DNA of 64,000 nucleotides, from NCBI GenBank assembly GCA_024138015.1, contig JAMXBB010000001.1:127643560-127707559 (forward strand), read 5' to 3'. The notes below the pieces were generated by a model. That model was not told the DNA's origin. It saw only the letters and a list, made by a program, of their open reading frames with translations, and searched no databases. The DNA is from Lumnitzera littorea. Its lineage: Eukaryota; Streptophyta; Magnoliopsida; Myrtales; Combretaceae. The stretch's first letter is position 1. Each line of letters begins with the position of its first letter. A program made the translations under genes and the position numbers. Positions 59,101-64,000 of this stretch are shown piece after piece.

Positions 59101-59226
59101 TAAAGTAAGTTGATTGTGGATGTCTTGTGTAAATCAAGTCTAAGATAACGGCTGTATGATTAGCTTCTATCTTAGAATGGTTTATACGGCAGGATTATTA
59201 CAGCTTTGCCGCTTCGGAATGTGACA
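56110..59226 (+). mobile_element. Solo LTR, copy E of the 2.9-3.1 kb family, inside gag
   Basis: It starts TGTAAGCTCTACAATT and ends CGGAATGTGACA, flanked by perfect 5-bp duplications 'catac' (56105-56109 and 59227-59231). The TATA-like TATAAAAA is at 56680-56687 and the shared core at about 58390-58690. Length is 3117 bp. No internal region. The host gag frame is continuous across the insertion point, so the LTR interrupts a conserved S-F-K-E-Y-A-Q-R-W stretch. Confidence 0.92.
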
Positions 59227-59231
59227 CATAC

Positions 59232-59895
59232 TCCTTAAAGCTTTCATTGGCTTTCATAGATTATTCAAATCTCACATGGATAGAGTTACCTTAATATTGA
59301 ACTTGTACTGGTTATAAAAAGCTCAGGCTAACATATCCCATGTATCAATCTCATTCAAGTCCAGTTAGGCATACCAAGTCAAGGCGGGCCTGATTAAGCT
59401 ATCCTGGAAGGTTTGAACCATCACTTTATCATACTTCGTATGCTTTCCCTTCTTTCTAATGTATAACCTGGGTCAGCCAGTCCCATCATACTTCTCAAAC
59501 TTTGGAACTTTAAACTTTTTTGGGAAATCATTATATTCATACGTTGACAAATTGACCATTCCCATCTACTCGAGCCCATTAACTATTTCTAGGGTTTTCA
59601 TCTTCTCAGTCAACTTCTACTTAAACTTCATTTCCATCTCTTTATGTTTTTCCTCAATCTCTTTCCTCCACATCTAAGCATTGGGGACTAATTTCGCATC
59701 TTTCAGTTCAAGAGGAAGGGTCGCTTCTACATTTCAATTTGAGTTGACTTAAGATACTTGGTGATCATTGAGAATTTCAATATTCGAAGTGAGAGCTTGA
59801 ATTTATTCAGCCATCTTGATCATATTTTCTTCCAAGGTTGTGACTCTCAAGTCAGGCTTGGTTTGATTGACGTTTCCACTACCGTGAATTAACAT
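59232..59895 (-). pseudogene. Tat/Ogre-like gag, N-terminal part
   Basis: An ATG at 59895-59893 starts MLIHGSGNVNQTKPDLRVTT, followed by LEENMIKMAE and a stop. A damaged coiled-coil region precedes PKKFKVPKFEKYDGTGWPR (about 59525-59470), the signature of Tat gag. FQDSLIRPALTWYA and QYKFNI follow before the LTR E junction. The start is provisional because the frame is broken soon after it. Confidence 0.8.
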
Positions 59896-60279
59896 TCTTG
59901 CCTTTGAATGAGTGAATATCGAACTTTAACAGAGTCTGCTTGCTTAGGTGCTATCTTCAAAATCATACAAAGACCCAAGTTTAGACATTTTTGTGAATTA
60001 AGATTTTTTTTCTTTTTTGTTTTTTTTTTGTTTTGTTGTTTTGTTATTTTTATTTTATTTTTGTTTAAAAGGCAAAAGAAAAAAGAGCAAAAAATTGAGC
60101 AACCAATAAAGACTTTCATTTAATGAAGCTGTAAATTTATTAATAATCATAAAATCAAGCCTAAACAATGGACTAAGAAAAGAAAAAAAAAACTCTTAAC
60201 TAATCTTCCTAAAAAAAAATCAAATCTTATATTAATAAAAGTCAATGGATCTAGCTAGGACGGATTTTATCAACTTCTC
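59896..60279 (-). other. Low-complexity spacer before Tat gag
   Basis: An A/T-rich spacer with homopolymer-rich tracts at 60005-60080 and 60180-60220 lies between the ORF1-like region and gag. No coding signal; opposing frames at 59889-60123 come from the tracts. Confidence 0.6.
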
Positions 60280-61017
60280 TCATGAGTCTTCAAACCGTAA
60301 CATCTCTTTCTCAAATCTTACTCCTCAAGAACTGGTTATCTTCTAGTAATCTCTCATTCTCCATTTTTAATTCTTCAATGATCCTTTTGCATTCTTGGAA
60401 CTAGGCTTCAACTCTGGCTCGTATAGTGTCTCGATAGGCCTACTTGGTAGGTGAAAAGTGTTCTGACTTTAGCTCATGTTTGATTACATCCAAAGCTTCA
60501 TATCGTATCTTTCCCGTCTTCTTCAGTTGATCATAGATAAACAATTTGGTGGCTCGGTATTCCCTAACTTTGCCCCTCAAAATTCCCACGTTCACTATCT
60601 CCTTGACTTCCCTTCGTTCCCATAGCTTCATAAGTTCTGCTAGTCACTAAATCAATGTAGTAGTGGGTAAGCAAGGATTTTGATAATGTAATGTAACACT
60701 TTCTAAAGAATCCTTATATGCCATCTCTTGAAGCGGACCTAGCTGTTTGGTGACCCAAGCTGGGAAATACCCCATTAAACCTGTAATGCCAATGAAAGGG
60801 ACACCTACATAATCGATGCACCCTAAGATAGCTTAAGTGCAGTTGCTCCACCTAGCTATCCACATAAAATCCCTTGGCTACATCTTGCTTATGACGACTA
60901 CCCATCCTTTAAATTGATCTTCTTTTAGTACCTTAAGGTGATAGGCAAAGTTGTTAATCAAATTTATATGTTCAGTTAAGGATGCTCTAGGTTCCCTCCA
61001 TATCCTTGTATGTAACT
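60280..61017 (-). pseudogene. Tat/Ogre ORF1-like region
   Basis: Ogre/Tat elements often carry an extra ORF upstream of gag. Here broken minus-strand frames read GVPFIGITGLMGYFPAWVTK, then QLGPLQEMAYKDSLESVTLH near 60720. The open segment 60440-60631 includes MKLWERREVKEIVNVGIL and KIRYEALDVIKHELKSEHF. A coiled-coil stretch, ECKRIIEELKMENERLLEDN, ends near 60315. The general plan (globular part, then Glu/Leu-rich coil) matches ORF1 of such elements. The N-terminal part is lost at the junction with the Athila-like fragment. Confidence 0.6.
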
Positions 61018-61600
61018 GAGATAAGGTAGATGATATCGGTATCTAGCAATGTGAGTACCTCTTTCTTTACTACCTCCTTGAGAGTTGGGTTGAGTCGTCT
61101 CTGTAGTTGTACTGTGGGTTTGCACTCAACCTTTGACAATATCTTGTGAGTGTAAATCAAGGGATGTTCCCCTTGATATCAGTAATGGTCTACCCAATGG
61201 CCTCTTTATGCTCTTTCAGAACTCCTAGAAGTTGTTTCTCCTAATCACTTGTCAAAGAAGAAGAGATAATTATTGGCAAAGTATCATTTGTTCCAAGATA
61301 AGCATATTTTAAATGACTAGGTAAAGGTTTAAGTTCAAGCACCGGGGGTTGTATTAATGATGGGACTAGCTTCTTCTTACTGGTACCTAGCTCTTCCTAG
61401 TATCGAGCTTTGATTTTTGACACTTGTTTCCTGCCTTCTTCTTTTTCGAGCTTGTCATCATCGCTCCAATCATCCAGATCCCTAAGAACTGATTCCATGG
61501 TATCCAATCCTGCTTTCTCTTTTATAGACTCACAGGTAATCTCATAAAAAATATCAATAGTGTAACAAGATTTGCAATCATTAAAATGTTTTATGGCTTC
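61018..61600 (-). pseudogene. Athila-like RT start and linker (fragment)
   Basis: After the protease the minus strand reads PPVLELKPLPSHLKYAYLG, then LPIIISSSLTSDQEKQLLGV and HKEAIGQTIADIKG. In a shifted frame it continues YTHKILSKVECKPTVQLQRR and LNPTLKEVVKKEVLTLLD (about 61130-61025). These are the Athila linker and first RT residues. The homology stops abruptly near 61018, where Tat ORF1-like sequence begins. Confidence 0.82.
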
Positions 61601-62400
61601 ATAAACATTAAAAGTTACTCGATCGTCCATAACTCTTAAAGTAAGCTTACCTTATTCTACGTCTATCGATACTTTACATGTTGCAAGAAACAGTCTTCTA
61701 AGGATCATGGGTACTTCTCTATCCTCTTCCATCTCCATGACTATAAAGTCGACTGAGAAGATAAACTAATCTACTTTCACCAGGACATTCTCGACAATAC
61801 CTCTTGGGTATTTGATACTCCTATCAGTAAGTTGCAAGGTGACATGAGTCTCCTTTTAATCTGTAAGTCTCAGCTTCCTGAAAATAGACAAAGGCATTAA
61901 ATTTATACTTACACTTGAATTGATAAGAACTTTATCAAAATAAAAATTTCTTATAGTGCAAGGAACAACAAAACTCCCCTGATCTCTTTGTTTTCTAGGC
62001 AGGGTAAATAAATTTTTCTAAAGGATCATGGAGTACTCCCTTGTAAGCATTACCGGTTCATTCCCATCAATCTTTCTCTTCTTGGTGAGTAAATCCTTCG
62101 TAAATCTAGCATACGAAAGTATTTACTGAAGTGCCTTTGCAAAAGGAATGTTGATTTGCAGCTTCTTAAAGACATCTAAGAATTTGGTGAATTAAGCGTA
62201 TAGCTGTTGTTGCTTTAGTCTTCTTGGAAGGGGAACTAGAGGAACATATGGTTTCACTTCTGGTGACTTCTACTTTGGTTCCTCTTCTATTTGCTTGCCT
62301 TTTCCTTTCCTTGAATTCTCCTCTTTTTCTTCTACTCGTCTATCAACTGTTTTAACTTCCTTCCCACTCTTCAACATAATAGCATTGACACCTTTGGGAT
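61601..62400 (-). pseudogene. Athila-like retropepsin (fragment)
   Basis: Near 61925-61860 the frame reads VLINSSVSINLMPLSIFRKL, matching the Athila active-site region L-x-D-L-G-A-S-x-N-L-M-P but with the catalytic Asp replaced by Asn. It continues VTLQLTDRSIKYPRGIVENV, LVKVD, FIVMEMEEDREVPMILRRLF and LATCKVSIDVE. The open segment 61397-61630 (DDRVTFNVYEAIKHFN) is its end. Upstream lies a charged linker with VKPYVPLVPLPRRLK near 62240. Confidence 0.85.
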
Positions 62401-63032
62401 TCTCTTCAATATTGTTGGGTAAAGACCTTAATGGTCCATTACTCAACTATTGACAAGTTTGACTAATTTGATTCTTTAAATTCCAAATAGTCGCCTGTTG
62501 ATTCTATGATATGGTGTCAGTCTTTTGCATATAGCTCAACATGAGCTCTTCCATTCTAGACTAATTTTGCTAAGGTAAAGTGTTCTGAGTAGGACCTTGC
62601 TTCTAGGATCCAGGTGGTGGTTAAAATGCATTATTCTCATTTCTCCATGAAAAATTTGGATGATTATGCCACCCAGGATTATATGTATTTGACTATGGTC
62701 CTTAATTACTACGTTGAAAATTGTTGACAAAGTTCACCCGTTCTCTACTAGTTAGAGTTGAGGGATTCCCAATTAGGCACTTAAGATTCAAATGTGGTCT
62801 TGAATATAACTCACAAAAAATGATAAGATTAGAATTAAAAGATTGTGTTGAGGTGAGTTTACTTACCTCGGTAGTAAGAGCTGCAATCTGAGCTGCTAAT
62901 TGAGACACGGTATTATTGTTATTGATTACTGCCACTCCTAACTTGCTTCTCTCGTTTTGCCAATTATGTGCACTAGAGGCTATCTCTTCTATCAGTGCAC
63001 TTGCTTCATCATAGGTATCGAGTCTGGTTTTT
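62401..63032 (-). pseudogene. Athila-like gag, C-terminal part
   Basis: Homology begins near 63029 with TRLDTYDEASALIEEIASSA, followed by HNWQNERSKLGVAVINNNN and SQLAAQIAALTTEVSKL. A decayed zinc knuckle follows (CELYSRPHLNLKC near 62810), then RVNFVNNFQR and, after a frameshift, NTYNPGWHNHPNFSWRNEN near 62680. This is a typical Athila gag C-terminus. The N-terminal ~400 residues are missing, replaced by the Tat-type leader. Confidence 0.85.
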
Positions 63033-63180
63033 TCACCCTCTCAGTTCTTTTTTTTTTTTTTAAATTATGCCTTCTTTAAACCTACCAGTATTAAACCCTA
63101 CCCTTTTAATACTGGCCCTCGACTAAGATTTAAAAAAAATCGATCCTTTTATTTTGAAAATAACTTTGGAGTCGCCACTT
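63033..63180 (-). other. Primer-binding site and leader of the Tat/Ogre-like element
   Basis: TGGCGACTCC on the minus strand (63177-63168) is the tRNA-Arg primer site. The leader below it matches the one at 8283-8430. A T17 tract (about 63045-63061, plus strand) lies close to the junction with the Athila-like gag fragment. Confidence 0.7.
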
Positions 63181-64000
63181 GATCGAAGTTAAGTTATAAC
63201 CAAAGCTACTAGTTTAATGAGAAAAACCAATTTTGTAAAACAGTTTTTGAAACCGGAGATCATAGATTTAGGGATTAAGAATTTTAAACCCTTATAAGTA
63301 CTATTGACTTTCCAAAATTAAAATTAAACTTAAAAATCGCCTTTCAATTTTAATAGATGGAACTCGATTATTAGTACTCTAATGAAGTGATCTAAACTAA
63401 AAAAGGAAAATTAGTTTTTTTTTTCATTTTTATTGTCACCTTATAGGTGCATACGTACCCGTTATTCAGGATTAGACGTACGTAGTTCTCTTCATAAAAA
63501 CTTTAGTGGATTGAGTTTATTTTAATTTGAAAATATATCGAATTTATGTTTTTAGTTTATTTTAGTTTATTTAAGAAAAGTTCAAACAAAGGTCTGAAAA
63601 AATCTAAGAGTAGTCCTAATTTGTAAAGGGTTAATTTATTTTTGAAAACTTAATTTTTTTTAGTGTCAAAATAATTTTTATTCTCTAACTTATTTATTTA
63701 TTTTTATTTTTATTATCTTATTTTTTACTATTTATTCTATCTAATTCTATTGAACTAAATAAATAAATAAACTACTTCTATTTTTTTTTCCCTTTCTCTT
63801 TTTGTTTTTCTTCTCTTCCTTTTTTCTTTTTCATTTTTTTTTACATTTACAATTATAAAGAAAAGAAAAATAAAAATAAAAAATAACTAAAAAAAAAAAA
63901 GAAACAAAAAAAAAGCTTCGAATGTAGTAGGCGCACGGATTAGACCTGCAGCAGACTTCAGGTTGGACTCAGGTTGGGCTTCAGATCTAGGTCGATTTCT
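63181..64000 (-). mobile_element. 5' LTR of the Tat/Ogre-like element (runs off the window)
   Basis: The end next to the primer-binding site ('ggttataacttaacttcg' on the minus strand) and the next several hundred bases match the end of the LTR at 5637-8269. Shared parts are 'aattggtttttctcattaa', the 'acgggtacgtatgcac' region, the purine-rich tract and the 'gttgggctt' cluster near 63970. Only the last ~820 bases of the LTR are in the window. Confidence 0.7.

Noticed and set aside
59889..60123. Frames on both strands over a T/A homopolymer-rich tract
   Set aside because: Phe- or Lys-rich translations of low-complexity DNA in the spacer before Tat gag.

Overview
The window is nuclear DNA from a flowering plant. 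It is strongly AT-rich. It carries one intact intron-rich housekeeping gene, CCT beta (the CCT2 subunit of the cytosolic chaperonin), on the minus strand at 27052-33993. Most of the rest is nested, decayed LTR retrotransposons of plant Ty3/gypsy lineages (Tat/Ogre-like, Athila-like and a Tekay/Del-like chromovirus). The exact species cannot be told from the sequence.

Left arm, 1-17.4 kb. The 3' end of a plus-strand Tat/Ogre-like element consists of a decayed ORF, three kinds of minisatellite, a polypurine tract and an LTR at 5637-8269. The LTR is followed directly by a primer-binding site and leader. Next comes a minus-strand chromovirus with its 3' LTR at 8577-9468, then chromodomain, integrase, RNase H, reverse transcriptase, protease and gag up to 17292. 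Two solo LTRs of about 2.9 kb (copies A and B) sit inside these elements. Both have TG...CA-type ends and perfect 5-bp target duplications.

Middle, 17.4-35 kb. This is mostly low-copy intergenic DNA with small tandem duplications. An ACT-domain remnant of an arogenate/prephenate dehydratase gene lies near 24.4 kb, followed by the CCT2 gene. CCT2 has 11 coding exons that join in frame to 527 codons, a six-base first coding exon, a 5' UTR intron with a CT microsatellite, and a telo-box upstream. Its intron 6 holds a Ty3/gypsy remnant.

Right arm, 35-64 kb. It contains solo LTR copy C, a non-autonomous hAT-like element with an 8-bp target duplication, a short tRNA-type SINE with a 14-bp duplication, and a fold-back MITE. 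Next is a large minus-strand Tat/Ogre-like element running from 63.2 kb down to 42.4 kb. Solo LTRs D and E interrupt that element's reverse transcriptase and gag, an insertion of about 1 kb interrupts its second RNase H, and an Athila-like fragment is fused into its 5' region. Between its pol gene and its 3' LTR lies a 35-bp minisatellite in which each unit contains a small inverted repeat.

Apart from CCT2, no coding unit appears functional. The retroelement genes carry many stops and frameshifts, several catalytic residues are changed, and none of the five LTR copies of the 2.9-3.1 kb family has an internal region. The most unusual signals are that solo-LTR family with its conserved GC-rich core, the hairpin minisatellite, the Athila/Tat chimera, and the LTRs flanked on both sides by internal retroelement sequence.
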